A stretch of DNA of 64,000 nucleotides. Origin: Pseudomonadota bacterium (GTDB taxonomy: Bacteria > Pseudomonadota > Gammaproteobacteria > Burkholderiales > Nitrosomonadaceae). Below the pieces are notes generated by a model. The model searched no databases, was not told the DNA's origin, and was given only the letters and a program-made list of their open reading frames with translations. The DNA is taken from NCBI GenBank assembly GCA_018240285.1, contig JAFEGA010000029.1:1-64000 (forward strand). The letters run 5' to 3'. Shown in pieces: positions 36,203 to 47,170 of this stretch; within the stretch, counting starts at the first letter, position 1; the number at the start of each line of letters is the position of its first letter. A program made the position numbers and the translations under genes.

Positions 36203-37459
36203 ATGAAATTGCGATTTTTTAATTTTTTAGTAGTTATTCGAGTGACATTTCCTGATTTTTTCGCAAACTTAAGCCATCATCATTTGAAATTCCCGCAATC
36301 TGTCGAACGAATAAGAAAGGTGTGCGTTATTTCATTCTGCTGCGGCTTAGCAGGTTTTCTGTTAACCGCGTGCGGCGGCAAAGCGCCGGCACAACCGGCT
36401 CCTCGTGTGGATCAACCGGTGCCGGTTACGGTCATTGCCATGCAACCGGTGAAAATGCCGGTCAGTCTGGAGACGATCGCACAAACCGAAGGCGCTAAGG
36501 AAATTGAAATCCGTCCGCGCGTGGGCGGTATTTTACTGAAGCGGTTGTATACCGAAGGCATGGCGGTGGAAGCCGGGCAGCCGCTGTTTCAGATTGATCC
36601 GGAGCCTTTTCAGAATGCCTTGGCGGAAGCGCGAGCGGTGCATAACGAACAGTATGTCCGTGTTCTGCGCGCCAAAAGCGATGAAGACCGGCAACGGCAG
36701 TTGCTAGCGGAGAATTTTGTCAGTCAACGCGCATACGATCTGGCGAAAGCCGATCTGGCAATTGCCGAGGCTGCATTGCAAGCGGCGAAAGTCCGCATGC
36801 AGCAGGCCGAACTCAATCTTTCCTATACTATCGTGAAAGCACCGGAAAAAGGAGTGACCGGCCGTTCGCAATTTTCCGAAGGCACCTTGGTGTCCGCCAA
36901 TAGTAGTCTTCTGACGACATTGACGCAATTGTCCCCGATCTGGGTGCGCTTTAGTTTTTCGGATAATGAAGTTGCGCCGGTAGGCGGGCATTTGAGCGAA
37001 AAAAATGTGCACAGTGTGAAAATGATCCTGCCGGATGGATCGGAGTATCAGCAGGAGGGCAAAATCAATTTTGCCGCGAGTAAAATCGATCCGCTGCTGG
37101 GCACGCAACAACTGCGTGCAACATTTGATAACACCGAGCAGCGCATATTGCCCGGGAAATTTGTCCGTATCCGGATAACTGCCGGAAAACCGCGCACGGT
37201 GTTCATCGTGCCGCAGATCGCAGTGTTGACATCCGATATGGGCCGTTTTGTGTATGTGGTCAATGAACGGAATGAAGCGGTGCAACGTCCCGTGACCGTC
37301 GATAATTGGATCGGCAAGGATTGGATTATTCTGGACGGATTAAATGCCGGCGATCGCGTGGTGGTCGATAATCTCATCAAACTGATGCCTGGCAAGGTTG
37401 TCGAGCCGCGATTGCGTGACGATTCTCAGGCTGCGCAAGCAGGCACAGTTACCTATTAG
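36203..37459 (+). CDS. RND efflux periplasmic adaptor (membrane fusion lipoprotein)
   Basis: A 418-aa AcrA/MexA-type adaptor. The lipobox FLLTACGG lies near residue 57, which is unusually far from the ATG at 36203; a GTG at 36320 would give a short normal lipoprotein signal and may be the true start, though no clear ribosome site distinguishes them. Then come the lipoyl half (EIEIRPRVGGILLKRLYTEG), the alpha-hairpin (ADLAIAEAALQAAKVRMQQA) and the beta-barrel/membrane-proximal parts. It links the inner-membrane pump to an outer-membrane channel, which is not encoded here. Confidence 0.9.
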   Translation: MKLRFFNFLVVIRVTFPDFFANLSHHHLKFPQSVERIRKVCVISFCCGLAGFLLTACGGKAPAQPAPRVDQPVPVTVIAMQPVKMPVSLETIAQTEGAKEIEIRPRVGGILLKRLYTEGMAVEAGQPLFQIDPEPFQNALAEARAVHNEQYVRVLRAKSDEDRQRQLLAENFVSQRAYDLAKADLAIAEAALQAAKVRMQQAELNLSYTIVKAPEKGVTGRSQFSEGTLVSANSSLLTTLTQLSPIWVRFSFSDNEVAPVGGHLSEKNVHSVKMILPDGSEYQQEGKINFAASKIDPLLGTQQLRATFDNTEQRILPGKFVRIRITAGKPRTVFIVPQIAVLTSDMGRFVYVVNERNEAVQRPVTVDNWIGKDWIILDGLNAGDRVVVDNLIKLMPGKVVEPRLRDDSQAAQAGTVTY

Positions 37460-37473
37460 TAGCAACCGTATTC

Positions 37474-40400
37474 ATGGCCAGATTTTTTATCACCCGCCCG
37501 ATTTTTGCATCGGTACTGTCGATCGTCATTGTGTTGGCCGGATTGGCCGCAGCGTTGCAACTGCCGATCGAGCAATATCCGAAAATAACACCGCCGACCG
37601 TCATCGTGACCGCGACGTTTCCAGGCGCGAATGCCGACACGATGATCAAAACCGTGGCCGCGCCAATCGAGGAAAAACTCAGCGCCATCGAAGGACTGCT
37701 GTACTTTAATTCCAGCGCGGATTCCAGCGGCCGTTTGACGATTACCATCACATTCGAAATCGGCACGGACATCGATCGCGCCACTTTCAATGTCAGTAAT
37801 GAAATCAACACCGCTTTAGCGCGCCTGCCTGATGAAGTCAGGCGCTCGGGCATTACCGTGCAGAAGCGCTCCAACGATTTGCTGCTGGTTTTTGCGGTGA
37901 CCTCGAAAGATCCCAATCACACCACGCTGTTTCTCAGTAATTTCATTACCAATAATCTCCTGGATGACCTAAGGCGTGCATCGGGTGTCGGCGAAGCGCG
38001 GATTTTCGGCGCGCAGGATTACTCCATGCGCGTCTGGCTGCGCCCCGACCGGATGGCGCAGCTGGGAATCACCACCACCGATATCGCCAATGCCATCCGG
38101 GCGCAGAATGCGCAACCGGCGGTCGGTAAGATCGGACAGGAACCCGCAATCGCCGATCAGCAACTGGTGTATACCGTGACTGCCAAAGGCCGGTTATTGG
38201 AACCAGAGGAATTTGAAAATATTATTCTGCGCTCAGACGGGCCGCGCGGCGTGTTGTATCTCAAGGATGTGGCGCGCATCGAACTGGGCGCGCAGGATTA
38301 TGCCGCGCAAACTTTGCTGAACGGCGAGCCGGGTCTGGGGATCGGTATATTCTTGCGTACTGGCGCCAATGCGCTGGAAACGGCGGCTGCCGTCAAAGCC
38401 AAGATGAATGAGTTGCAGCACTATTTCCCCGAGGGGTTGCAATATTTTATTTCCTACGATACCAGCGTATTCGTCAAGGCGTCTATCTGGGAAGTGGTGA
38501 AAACCCTCGGTGAAGCTATGCTGCTGGTGGTGCTGGTGGTTTATATTTTTCTGCAAAGCTGGCGCGCGACGCTGATTCCGGTCATTGCGATACCGATTTC
38601 CCTGATCGGCACTTTTGCCGGATTGTGGTTGCTGGGGTATTCGATCAATACACTGACGCTGTTTGCGATGGTGTTGTCAATCGGGATCGTGGTCGACGAC
38701 GCCATTGTGGTGCTGGAAAATATCGAACGGCTGATGACGCAGGAAAATCTATCGCCAGTGGATGCCGCCCTCAAGGCGATGCAGCAGGTATCGACGGCGG
38801 TGGTCGCCATGACGATGGTGCTGGCGGCGGTTTTTATTCCGGTCGCTTTTCTTGGCGGTATTGCCGGTGAGTTGTATCAGCAATTTGCCGTGACCGTGGC
38901 GGTTGCCGCCGTGATTTCCGGTGTTGTCGCACTCACGTTGACACCAACGCTGTGTTCGGTCTTGCTACGACCAGCGCATCAGCATTCGGCTTTTTTCAGC
39001 TGGTTTAACGATCATTTCGAACGTTTGCGCGGAGCGTATGTTGGCACGGTTGGCTTAAGTTTGCGCCATAGCGGGCGGAGTGCGTTGTTGTTTGTGGTGC
39101 TGATCGCGGGATTGATTGTGCTGTTGAAAAATATTCCGGATAGCTTTGTGCCGCCGGAAGACCAAGGTTATGTCATTGCAGCGGTCATTTTGCCCGACGG
39201 TGCCACACTGGCGCGAACGACTAAGACCGCGAACGACATCAGTACCGAGCTGGCTAAGGAATCCGCCGTGACTTTTCAGTTTGCGGTGAACGGACTGGAT
39301 TTCATCGGCGGCGGCAACAAGACGAATGTATCGACGATGTTTGTGCGCTTGAAGGATTGGTCGCAACGCACCACGACGGCTGCCGACATTGTGAAAAAGC
39401 TATTTATGATCGGCGGACAGCAACCGGACGGCATGGCGATTGCGTTTAACCCACCGGCGATTCGCGGCTTGGGCAGTACCGGCGGTTTCGAATTGTATGT
39501 GCAAAGCCGCACCAATTCGGATACCGCGCAGTTGGCTGTGGTAGTCAATGAATTTATACAAGCATTGAAACAAGACCCAAGATTCGCCACGGTGAATACT
39601 TTTTTGCGCTCATCGGTGCCGCAGTATTTTGTCGAAGTCGATGAAGCCAAGGCGATAACGCAAGGTGTCGCCATTTCGGATATCTACGCCACGCTACAGA
39701 GCACCATGGGATCGTTTTACGTGAACGACTTCAACCGCTCGGGACGGACTTACCGGGTGCAATTGCAGGCGGAAGCGGCTTATCGCATGAAAGCGGAAGA
39801 TCTCGGTAAAGTATATGTGCGCGCGGATTCCGGTGCGATGATTCCGTTGTCGGCGCTGAGCAAAGTCAAGTACATTGTCGGCGCGGAACAGTTGGAACGG
39901 TTTAACGGGCTGCTGGCGGCAAAAATAGTCGGCAGTGGCGCACATGGCGTCAGTTCCGGTGAGGCGATCGCACTGGTTGAGGAGATTGCCGCCAGAATGT
40001 TACCGGAAGGTTATCAGATTGCCTGGACCGGCACAGCATTCCAGGAAAAGAAGATGGGGTACGCGGCGATTTTCGCTTTCAGTCTGGCGGTAGTGATGGT
40101 TTTTCTGATTCTCGCGGCGCAATTCGAAACCTGGGCATTACCGCTGGCGGTCATCATGGCGATTCCGTTTGCGATGGTTGGCGCTTTGACGGCGATTTTG
40201 CTGCGCGATATGCCTAATGACATTTATTTTCAAATCGGCATGGTGACTTTGATCGGTTTGACGGCTAAAAACGCCATTTTATTGGTCGAGTTTGCCAGTC
40301 AAAGAATGAAGGAGGGCGTCAGTATCTATGAAGCGGCCATTCAATCGGCGCAACTGCGTTTCCGCCCGATCGTCATGACATCGATGGCTTTCATATTGGG

Positions 40401-40626
40401 CGTTGTGCCTTTGGTGATCGCGACCGGTGCCGGCTCGGCCGCACGGCAATCGATGGGAACCGGGGTTTTCGGTGGAATGATCATGGCGACTTGCGTGGCA
40501 ACGATATTCGTACCGTTATTTTTTTCCTGGTTTGTGCGTTACCGGCATGCCAAGCCATCCGCAAAAATGCAAAAAGAAGAGCGGCCGTCGCTGTCTTATA
40601 AACCACTCAGAAGAACGCGGGATTAA
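37474..40626 (+). CDS. RND multidrug efflux pump (HAE1 family)
   Basis: A 1050-aa AcrB/MexB-like transporter of usual length with twelve TM helices. It opens MARFFITRPIFASVLSIVIV; the proton-relay aspartates are in GIVVDDAIVVLENIERLM (TM4), and GMVTLIGLTAKNAILLVEFA marks TM10. It exports drugs or other hydrophobic compounds by proton antiport, with the adaptor encoded 14 bp upstream. An outer-membrane TolC-type partner must come from elsewhere. Confidence 0.95.
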   Translation: MARFFITRPIFASVLSIVIVLAGLAAALQLPIEQYPKITPPTVIVTATFPGANADTMIKTVAAPIEEKLSAIEGLLYFNSSADSSGRLTITITFEIGTDIDRATFNVSNEINTALARLPDEVRRSGITVQKRSNDLLLVFAVTSKDPNHTTLFLSNFITNNLLDDLRRASGVGEARIFGAQDYSMRVWLRPDRMAQLGITTTDIANAIRAQNAQPAVGKIGQEPAIADQQLVYTVTAKGRLLEPEEFENIILRSDGPRGVLYLKDVARIELGAQDYAAQTLLNGEPGLGIGIFLRTGANALETAAAVKAKMNELQHYFPEGLQYFISYDTSVFVKASIWEVVKTLGEAMLLVVLVVYIFLQSWRATLIPVIAIPISLIGTFAGLWLLGYSINTLTLFAMVLSIGIVVDDAIVVLENIERLMTQENLSPVDAALKAMQQVSTAVVAMTMVLAAVFIPVAFLGGIAGELYQQFAVTVAVAAVISGVVALTLTPTLCSVLLRPAHQHSAFFSWFNDHFERLRGAYVGTVGLSLRHSGRSALLFVVLIAGLIVLLKNIPDSFVPPEDQGYVIAAVILPDGATLARTTKTANDISTELAKESAVTFQFAVNGLDFIGGGNKTNVSTMFVRLKDWSQRTTTAADIVKKLFMIGGQQPDGMAIAFNPPAIRGLGSTGGFELYVQSRTNSDTAQLAVVVNEFIQALKQDPRFATVNTFLRSSVPQYFVEVDEAKAITQGVAISDIYATLQSTMGSFYVNDFNRSGRTYRVQLQAEAAYRMKAEDLGKVYVRADSGAMIPLSALSKVKYIVGAEQLERFNGLLAAKIVGSGAHGVSSGEAIALVEEIAARMLPEGYQIAWTGTAFQEKKMGYAAIFAFSLAVVMVFLILAAQFETWALPLAVIMAIPFAMVGALTAILLRDMPNDIYFQIGMVTLIGLTAKNAILLVEFASQRMKEGVSIYEAAIQSAQLRFRPIVMTSMAFILGVVPLVIATGAGSAARQSMGTGVFGGMIMATCVATIFVPLFFSWFVRYRHAKPSAKMQKEERPSLSYKPLRRTRD

Positions 40627-40692
40627 TCGACACGTTGTGCTGAATTTACGGGTATCTGCGAATGGATTGCTAATTCGGCTACAATCGCACCT

Positions 40693-42387
40693 ATGAATTT
40701 AAGCAAAACGAAAATACTGCAGCCGATCCAAAAGAAACTGGGGAATACCAATATCATTCTGGTCGGCATGATGGGCGCTGGTAAGACAACCATCGGCAAA
40801 GCACTGGCCAGTTCCTTGAATAAGGAATTTGCCGATTCCGATCACGAGATTCAGGAGCGCACCGGGGTAAAAATTCCGGTAATTTTTGAAATCGAAGGGG
40901 AAGCGGGTTTTCGCAAGCGAGAAACGGAAACGCTACTTGAACTGACCAAGAAACGGAACATCATTTTGGCCACTGGCGGCGGTGCCGTTTTGCATCCCGG
41001 CAATCGCCAATTGTTGCGGCAGAATGGCATCGTGATTTATTTGCGCGCATCGGTCAACGATCTGTACCGGCGCACCCGGCACGATAAAAACCGGCCGTTG
41101 CTGCAAACGCAGAACTTGTATGCCCGGTTGAATGAACTGTATCTGCAGCGGGATGCGTTGTATCGTGAAACAGCCCATATCATCATCGATAGCGGAAAAC
41201 AGGGTGTCCGTTTTTTAGTTCAGAAATTGATCAACAAATTATTATCTCTCGATCTCAACACCATTATGCAAGGCGGTCACGGAAACACTATGCAAACTAT
41301 TACGGTCGATTTTACCCCTTCGTCAGAAAAGCGCAGCTATCCGATCCATATCGGTCACGGCATTTTACAGCGCGTCGACTTGATTGCAGCGCACTTGCCG
41401 CAGAAGCGTGTCGCTATTGTCAGTAACACCACGGTTGCGCCGCTTTATCTGGAAAAACTGCAAACGGCGCTGGACAAGCTGGGGATTCAATCTTTTCCGG
41501 TCATTCTTCCGGATGGCGAGGCGCATAAAAATTGGGAAACGCTGAATTTGATTTTTGATGCGCTGCTGAAAAATCACTGCGAACGGAATACCGCGTTGTT
41601 AGCGCTGGGCGGCGGTGTAGTCGGCGATCTGACCGGATTTGCTGCGGCGACTTATTTACGCGGCGTGCCGTTTATTCAGATACCGACGACCTTGCTGGCG
41701 CAAGTCGATTCCTCAGTCGGCGGCAAAACCGGCATCAATCATCCGCTGGGCAAAAACATGATCGGCGCCTTTTATCAACCGCGCTTGGTGCTGACCGATA
41801 GCGCGACGCTGGAGACTTTGCCGGACCGGGAATTGCGCGCTGGTCTTGCCGAGGTAATCAAGTACGGTCTGATTCGTGATCCCGCTTTTTTTGATTGGCT
41901 GGAACAAAATATGCATCGGCTGTTGGCGCGCGATCCTGTCACGATGAATGAAGCGATTCAGCGCAGTTGCGAGAACAAGGCGGAAATCGTGGCGGCGGAT
42001 GAAAAAGAAAAGGGAATCCGCGCCTTGCTGAATCTGGGGCATACATTCGGTCATGCGATTGAAAACGGCATGGGGTACGGTACCTGGCTGCACGGCGAAG
42101 CGGTAGCGGCCGGAACCGTAATGGCAGCGGAATTGTCGCGGCGCATGAAATTGATTAGCGATGCCGATGTGCAACGGATCCGCAAGATTTTCATCCAGGC
42201 CGGATTACCGGTTGCCGCACCGAAAATGCCACCGGAAAAATACGTGCAATTGATGGCACTGGATAAAAAAGTGGAATCCGGAAAAATGCGCTTTATCGTG
42301 TTGAACCGGATCGGTGAAGCGGTGATGCGTGCGGATATTGCGCCTGCCGTATTGAATGAAACCATTCTAGCGTGTATGGCGGAATGA
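40693..42387 (+). CDS. aroKB: Shikimate kinase / 3-dehydroquinate synthase fusion
   Basis: One 564-aa frame encodes AroK (about 15-185) and AroB (about 203-560). AroK has the P-loop [17 protein letters not shown], the shikimate site [11 protein letters not shown] and TGGGAVL, and the lid KNRPLL. AroB has [21 protein letters not shown], the NAD-site region [13 protein letters not shown], and metal ligands around GHTFGHAIE. The two act at steps five and two of the shikimate pathway. In most betaproteobacteria they are separate adjacent genes. The linker contains in-frame ATGs (one at 41290), so separate internal translation of AroB is possible. The stop overlaps the dGTPase start (ATGA). Confidence 0.93.
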   Translation: MNLSKTKILQPIQKKLGNTNIILVGMMGAGKTTIGKALASSLNKEFADSDHEIQERTGVKIPVIFEIEGEAGFRKRETETLLELTKKRNIILATGGGAVLHPGNRQLLRQNGIVIYLRASVNDLYRRTRHDKNRPLLQTQNLYARLNELYLQRDALYRETAHIIIDSGKQGVRFLVQKLINKLLSLDLNTIMQGGHGNTMQTITVDFTPSSEKRSYPIHIGHGILQRVDLIAAHLPQKRVAIVSNTTVAPLYLEKLQTALDKLGIQSFPVILPDGEAHKNWETLNLIFDALLKNHCERNTALLALGGGVVGDLTGFAAATYLRGVPFIQIPTTLLAQVDSSVGGKTGINHPLGKNMIGAFYQPRLVLTDSATLETLPDRELRAGLAEVIKYGLIRDPAFFDWLEQNMHRLLARDPVTMNEAIQRSCENKAEIVAADEKEKGIRALLNLGHTFGHAIENGMGYGTWLHGEAVAAGTVMAAELSRRMKLISDADVQRIRKIFIQAGLPVAAPKMPPEKYVQLMALDKKVESGKMRFIVLNRIGEAVMRADIAPAVLNETILACMAE

Positions 42388-43505
42388 GTCAGCTGGTTGC
42401 CTATGCGGTATCCTCTAACAATTCCCGCGGGCGCGCGATTCATGAAGAACCGCCAGTAGGGCGTAGCGAATTTCAGCGCGATCGCGATCGCATCATCCAT
42501 TCTGCCGCATTCCGCCGGTTGGAATATAAAACCCAGGTTTTTGTCAATCACGAAGGGGATTTATTCCGCACGCGTTTGACGCACAGTTTGGAAGTGGCGC
42601 AAATCGGACGTTCGATTGCAAGAAATCTGGGGTTGAACGAAGATTTGGTCGAAGCCATTACGCTGGCACACGATCTGGGACACACGCCTTTCGGCCACGC
42701 TGGTCAGGATGCATTGAATGAGTGCATGCGCGATTACGGCGGTTTCGAACATAATCTGCAATCCCTACGTGTCGTCGACGTGCTGGAAGAACGTTACGCG
42801 GCTTTTGACGGCTTGAATCTTTGCTATGAAACCCGCGAAGGAATAATGAAACATGTCACCAGAAAAAATATTCCGAAACTCGGCGCATTGGGTGAACGCT
42901 TTGTGCAGCATAAAAGACCGTCGCTGGAAGCGCAGCTGGCGAATTTTGCCGATGAAATCGCATACAACAATCACGATGTGGATGACGGTTTGCGCTCGGG
43001 ATTGATCACGTTGCAACAGTTACAGGAAATATCGATTTTTTCCCGCCATCTGAAACAAGTGCAGGATCGGTATCCTCAGCTACCGGAACGTAGGATGGTG
43101 TATGAAACGGTGCGCAACATGATTAACACATTGGTTACTGATTTGATCCGGCAAAGTACCAGCAATATCCAAGATGCCGCGGTGGAAAATCTCTCGGATG
43201 TGCATGCAGCGCCGCCGTTGATCGGATTTAGCCAGCAAATAAAAAAGGAACAGCAGGAACTGAAGAAATTTTTATTTGATAATCTGTACCGGCATTTCCG
43301 CGTCGTACGCATGAGCAACAAAGCGCGCCACACCATAGAACGGTTATTTGCGGCTTTTAGCGCAGAGGTGCAGTTGCTGCCGGTTAAGTATCAGAAAAAG
43401 TTCGAACACGAAGGGCATCAGGCGATCGCGGATTATATTGCCGGCATGACGGATCGGTATGCAATTAAGGAATATCAACGCTTATTTACTATTGCAGAAG
43501 GCTAA
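42384..43505 (+). CDS. dgt: Deoxyguanosinetriphosphate triphosphohydrolase-like protein
   Basis: 373 aa from the ATG at 42384, which overlaps the aroKB stop. HD-domain motifs are [19 protein letters not shown] and [13 protein letters not shown], and [12 protein letters not shown] follows. The family removes triphosphate from dGTP or other dNTPs and tunes nucleotide pools. The aroK-aroB-dgt order is common in betaproteobacteria. A slightly earlier ATG (42372) is in frame but less well placed. An IS remnant begins right after the stop. Confidence 0.92.
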   Translation: MSQLVAYAVSSNNSRGRAIHEEPPVGRSEFQRDRDRIIHSAAFRRLEYKTQVFVNHEGDLFRTRLTHSLEVAQIGRSIARNLGLNEDLVEAITLAHDLGHTPFGHAGQDALNECMRDYGGFEHNLQSLRVVDVLEERYAAFDGLNLCYETREGIMKHVTRKNIPKLGALGERFVQHKRPSLEAQLANFADEIAYNNHDVDDGLRSGLITLQQLQEISIFSRHLKQVQDRYPQLPERRMVYETVRNMINTLVTDLIRQSTSNIQDAAVENLSDVHAAPPLIGFSQQIKKEQQELKKFLFDNLYRHFRVVRMSNKARHTIERLFAAFSAEVQLLPVKYQKKFEHEGHQAIADYIAGMTDRYAIKEYQRLFTIAEG

Positions 43506-43506
43506 C

Positions 43507-44050
43507 CATGAAGTGGTGGGTGACCGGGAAGAACGGAATGATGAGCCAGATGCTCAATCAGCAGTTATCCAACCTGACGCGGATAGCGAAGTATGTTCGA
43601 TTAGGAAGGCAGGCAAACCGGTATTTGGCTATAAGCAGCATACGGTGGTAGATAGCAACGGGTTAGTCATGGCAGCAACCACCACCGCAGCCAATTGCCA
43701 TGACAGCAAACCATTACTGAGTTCTCGACAAAAGCCAATCTCCAGTCGGAATCCGTGTTCATACCGACAAGGCGTATAGCAGTCAGAAACATCGCGCTGC
43801 TCTGAAATCACGCGGCATTAAAAACGGCTCAAGATTAAGGCCGTGAAGAACAATCCATTGATGCGACGGCAGTTGCAGCCGCAATAACCTGATCGCGAAA
43901 TCCCGTTATGTTGTAGAGCGCACCTTCGGCAGCCAAGCACGGTGGTTTAATGTCAAAATCCTGCGTTACCGCGGTCTGGCCAAAGCGCATGCTTGGCACA
44001 TTCCAGACAACAGCCTCTTTGGAGTGATTTCGACTTATTTACTGCAGAGT
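43507..44050 (+). pseudogene. IS5-family transposase remnant
   Basis: Plus-strand pieces in several frames read DREERNDEPDAQ, IRKAGKPVFGYKQHTVVDSN, TTTAANCHDSKPLL, then HTDKAYSSQKHRAALKSRG, LIAKSRYVVERTFGSQARWF and ILRYRGLAKAHAWH, the C-terminal half of an IS5-type DDE transposase. Frameshifts near 43735 and 43825 break it and the N terminus is gone. It differs from the two IS relics near 19 kb. Confidence 0.8.
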
Positions 44051-44355
44051 AACTTAAAAATTCCCAACGACGAGCAAATAAACCGGGAGTTGCAGCGAAA
44101 TAGAAAATCTTCGTGATTTTGCAAAGATCTCAGCAAGTTTAATTGGTTTTTGCGGCATCTTTGTTTTCTTGGTAGCGGGAATATCAGAAGCGTGCGAAAA
44201 ATATCGGCTATTTCAAAGCTTCTCTAATGCCGAGTAAAGGAAATCAGTGCATAAGATTTGCTGAATTTTATAAAGAAAAATCCGTAATTCAAAAATGGTT
44301 GCAATTCATCGAATTTTTCAATTAACCCTATTAATTATTTTCAAGGAATACTGAG
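44051..44355. other. Spacer after the IS remnant
   Basis: About 300 bp, AT-rich; no gene recognised. It ends with AAGGAA seven bases before the small gene at 44356. Confidence 0.35.
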
Positions 44356-44631
44356 ATGTCATTAAAAAATTCAATTAAAGAATTTAAGGTGTATTTAGGC
44401 GATAAAGAATCGTTGCTGGATAGGGATTACAAACGAGTTGCCGAGATGATTCAATTGCATTGGGGATACAAGGAGTTTTACCAATTTATCCAGAAACTGC
44501 TTGTTGTTGAGAAAGATCAGAACAGGCAGGGATTTCCTCTAGAAGTGCTGAAAGAGATCTATATGCTGCAAGAAATACATGAAAAAGTCTTTCCAGGCCT
44601 GAAAAATCTGATCGACGGCAGAGCAGCCTAA
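44356..44631 (+). CDS. Small unrecognised helical protein
   Basis: A 91-aa, soluble, highly charged protein that appears all-helical (SIKEFKVYLGDKESLLDRDY, then AEMIQLHWGYKEFYQFIQKL). The Shine-Dalgarno AAGGAA is well placed and codon use looks real. I recognise no family; it has no cysteines and no membrane segment. It stands alone between an IS remnant and the L,D-transpeptidase gene. Confidence 0.6.
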   Translation: MSLKNSIKEFKVYLGDKESLLDRDYKRVAEMIQLHWGYKEFYQFIQKLLVVEKDQNRQGFPLEVLKEIYMLQEIHEKVFPGLKNLIDGRAA

Positions 44632-44724
44632 GCACAATCGCATTGAACGGGGAGTTGATCCCCGTTAATTCCAACCAGCTCCAACATGCCACAAAGAATA
44701 GCAACACAAATTGTAATTGTGCAG

Positions 44725-45811
<1,087 letters not shown>

Positions 45812-45828
45812 TCATTTTTCTTGCATCC

Positions 45829-46728
45829 ATGATCACTCAAGCGCAATCGCAACTCCATACCATCCGTGATCTGCTACGTTTTGCCGTCAGCCAGTTTAAC
45901 AAAGCCGGTTTGCATTTCGGTCATGGTTCCGCCACGGCGTACGATGAAGCGGCGTATCTTATTCTGAAAACGCTCTACTTGCCACTGGATCAACTGGATC
46001 CTTTCCTGGATGCGCGCGTAACCGAAGCCGAATGTAAACAAGTGCTGGAAATTATCGAACGCCGGGTCAAAGACCGCATTCCCGCAGCGTATCTGATGCA
46101 CGAAGCCTGGCTCGGCGAGTTCAGTTTCTATGTCGACGAACGCGTCATCATTCCGCGCTCGTTTATTGCCGAATTGCTGCAAACGCAATTATCGCCTTGG
46201 ATCATGGATCCCGATCGCATCACAACCGTGCTCGATCTTTGCACCGGCTCCGGCTGTCTGGCCATTTTGCTGGCGCACGCTTTTGAGAACGCATACATCG
46301 ACGCCGCCGACATTTCTCCGCAGGCGCTCGCTGTGGCGCATAAGAACGTGCAGGATTACGGACTGCAAGAGCGCATCGGCCTGATCGAGTCCGATCTGTT
46401 TTCAGCCTTGCAAGGGAAACGCTACGACCTGATCATCAGCAACCCGCCGTATGTGAATGCCGAATCGATGGCGCAACTGCCGCAGGAATACCGCCATGAA
46501 CCGGACAATGCACTGGCGAGCGGCGAAGACGGTCTGGATGCAACCCGGCAAATCCTGCGGCAAGCAGCACGGCATTTGACCGATGACGGTATCTTAGTGG
46601 TTGAAATCGGCCACAACCGTGATGCGCTGGAACAAGCGTTTCCGCGATTACCGTTCACCTGGCTGGAAACCAGTGCGGGAGATGGGTTTGTTTTTCTGCT
46701 GCAAAAAGACCAGTTGCAGAATTGTTAG
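45829..46728 (+). CDS. prmB: 50S ribosomal protein L3 N5-glutamine methyltransferase
   Basis: 299 aa from MITQAQSQ at 45829. The SAM motif VLDLCTGSGCLAILLA and the NPPY motif in IISNPPYVNAESM define the HemK/PrmB glutamine methyltransferases; HEAWLGEFSFYVDERVIIPR is closer to PrmB than PrmC. It methylates a glutamine of ribosomal protein L3. An upstream in-frame ATG at 45775 would overlap tadA's longer frame and is less likely. Confidence 0.9.
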   Translation: MITQAQSQLHTIRDLLRFAVSQFNKAGLHFGHGSATAYDEAAYLILKTLYLPLDQLDPFLDARVTEAECKQVLEIIERRVKDRIPAAYLMHEAWLGEFSFYVDERVIIPRSFIAELLQTQLSPWIMDPDRITTVLDLCTGSGCLAILLAHAFENAYIDAADISPQALAVAHKNVQDYGLQERIGLIESDLFSALQGKRYDLIISNPPYVNAESMAQLPQEYRHEPDNALASGEDGLDATRQILRQAARHLTDDGILVVEIGHNRDALEQAFPRLPFTWLETSAGDGFVFLLQKDQLQNC

Positions 46729-46778
46729 CCTGTCGAAATCGGTATATTTTCTACTCAAACATACTCAATTAATCTCTG

Positions 46779-46880
46779 TGGGTTCAATTCCCCGCCCCTT
46801 GGGGCGAAAGCTGGTTGAGAACCAGCAGATTGAGGAGCGCAGTTAATACCCCGCTGCTTGCGGCGGGGTGCTTTATTCCT
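46779..46880 (+). ncRNA. Candidate structured RNA or palindromic repeat, three hairpins
   Basis: Three consecutive perfect hairpins: GCCCCTTGGGGC (46794-46805), GCTGGTTGAGAACCAGC (46810-46826), and ACCCCGC (46848-46854) with GCGGGGT (46863-46869) followed by a weak T-rich tail. This could be a small RNA ending in a terminator, or a composite mobile palindrome. Confidence 0.4.
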
Positions 46881-47110
46881 AGCGTTTGATTTTTCTAAGA
46901 TCACCTGCTGAGAAATCATTGCTATTTGTTTCGTAAGTGCTTCTCAATGATTTACGATCAAGAGTCATCGCACCGGTATTTCTGTACCGTGTTTCAAAAG
47001 TCCACATTACTCTTTCTTTATTGAGATGATCGGCGGGTTAGATCGATAAAAATCCTTTTAATTGGCCCTCAACAAAAGAATATTTTTGCCGTAACTGAAA
47101 TCAATCGTGC

Positions 47111-47149
47111 TGTCAGAGTACACCTACCGGCTATCAGAGTACACCTACC
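47111..47149 (+). promoter_or_regulatory. Two 21-bp-phased direct repeats upstream of the receptor
   Basis: GTCAGAGTACACCTACC and ATCAGAGTACACCTACC recur with a 21-bp period, i.e. two helical turns, ending 21 bp before the receptor ATG with AAGGAG in between. They look like paired protein-binding sites or a duplicated leader. Confidence 0.55.
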
Positions 47150-47170
47150 AATCAAGGAGATTTACAAAAA

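Larger units (their letters stand above)
46729..47170. other. Long intergenic region before the PAS receptor
   Basis: 442 bp holding a structured three-hairpin segment (46779-46880) and, just before the receptor gene, two direct repeats (47111-47149). No protein gene is supported. Confidence 0.5.

Noticed and set aside
46781..46805. A tRNA T-arm-like sequence GGGTTCAATTCCC
   Set aside because: No acceptor, D or anticodon arms can be built around it.
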